This document shows, in pieces, positions 63,861 to 64,000 of a stretch of DNA of 64,000 nucleotides (position 1 is its first letter; every line of letters starts with the position of its first letter). The translations under genes and the position numbers were made by a program. The DNA is from Arachidicoccus ginsenosidivorans (lineage in GTDB: Bacteria > Bacteroidota > Bacteroidia > Chitinophagales > Chitinophagaceae): positions 1 to 64,000 of the forward strand of contig NZ_CP042434.1 of NCBI RefSeq assembly GCF_007971385.1. Direction: 5' to 3'. The notes under the pieces are model-generated. The model did no database searches and was not told the origin of the DNA. It was given only the letters and a program-made list of their open reading frames with translations.

Positions 63861-64000
63861 TTAATATCCCTCATTTTGAGGATATCTAGGACCAGTTATT
63901 ATCCTGTCGATTTGTGATTGTGGAATTGGACGCAAAGTGTGTTTTTCTTCTATATTCGGTGCTGCATCCATGTTATATAATTTTACCCTTTTAATTAATT
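63861..64000 (-). CDS. C-terminal fragment of a SusD-family lipoprotein, cut by right edge
   Basis: Reading from the right edge on the minus strand gives 46 residues ending in 'LRPIPQSQIDRIITGPRYPQ' and then a stop at 63861-63863. The 'RPIPxSQID' plus 'PQNxGY' ending is the standard SusD C-terminus. The rest, and presumably its SusC partner, lie beyond 64000. It indicates another glycan-uptake operon facing the sensor kinase. Confidence 0.8.
   Translation of the reverse strand, partial: LIKRVKLYNMDAAPNIEEKHTLRPIPQSQIDRIITGPRYPQNEGY

Overview
The window looks like a chromosomal segment of a polysaccharide-degrading Bacteroidota, probably of the Chitinophagaceae/Sphingobacteriaceae type. The grounds are repeated SusC/SusD outer-membrane pairs, FAS1 lipoproteins, a type IX secretion sorting tail, an ECF-sigma/FecR/SusC cascade, a reg_prop/Y_Y_Y sensor kinase and many carbohydrate-active enzymes. 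I found no rRNA, tRNA, CRISPR array, prophage or insertion sequence.

Layout. (a) 1-18.7 kb, all minus strand: FAS1 lipoprotein - SusC - SusD - FAS1 lipoprotein - FAS1 lipoprotein - second SusC (cut by the left edge), plus a giant pectate-lyase-like secreted protein. The promoter regions of the FAS1-SusCD operon and of the lyase share a 67-bp block, so they probably form one regulon. (b) 19.5-35.6 kb, mixed strands: three diverged copies of an unrecognised two-domain protein, a DUF2200 protein, a lipocalin, a GH2 beta-galactosidase-like enzyme, a RelE-like/SF1 helicase/ankyrin fusion, a ComA-like phosphosulfolactate synthase with a coupled Cys-rich mini-protein, and a pRiA4b ORF-3-like protein. 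(c) 35.7-49.8 kb, minus strand: a degradative operon without its own SusCD (GH2 exo-glycosidase, FAD oxidoreductase, an SGNH esterase with permuted motif order, a GH63-like enzyme, GH115 alpha-glucuronidase, sulfatase). (d) 50-64 kb: a methyltransferase-like gene, a possible Fic remnant, then sigma factor -> FecR -> STN-type SusC -> SusD, a GH5-like lipoprotein, a lone sensor histidine kinase, and the tail of another SusD.

Sequence quality matters here. Many long genes are interrupted, and almost every break I checked is repaired by adding one base, nearly always within a short homopolymer; this restores family motifs across the junction. I therefore annotate such genes as single units and state where the frame breaks. 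The breaks are much denser in the first 6 kb.

How the parts fit: SusC/SusD pairs import oligosaccharides released by the secreted lyase, GH2, GH5, GH63-like and GH115 enzymes. The esterase and sulfatase would remove decorations. The sigma/FecR pair and the sensor kinase would sense substrate. Pectin-like and glucuronate-containing or sulfated glycans are the likely targets, by inference from enzyme families only.
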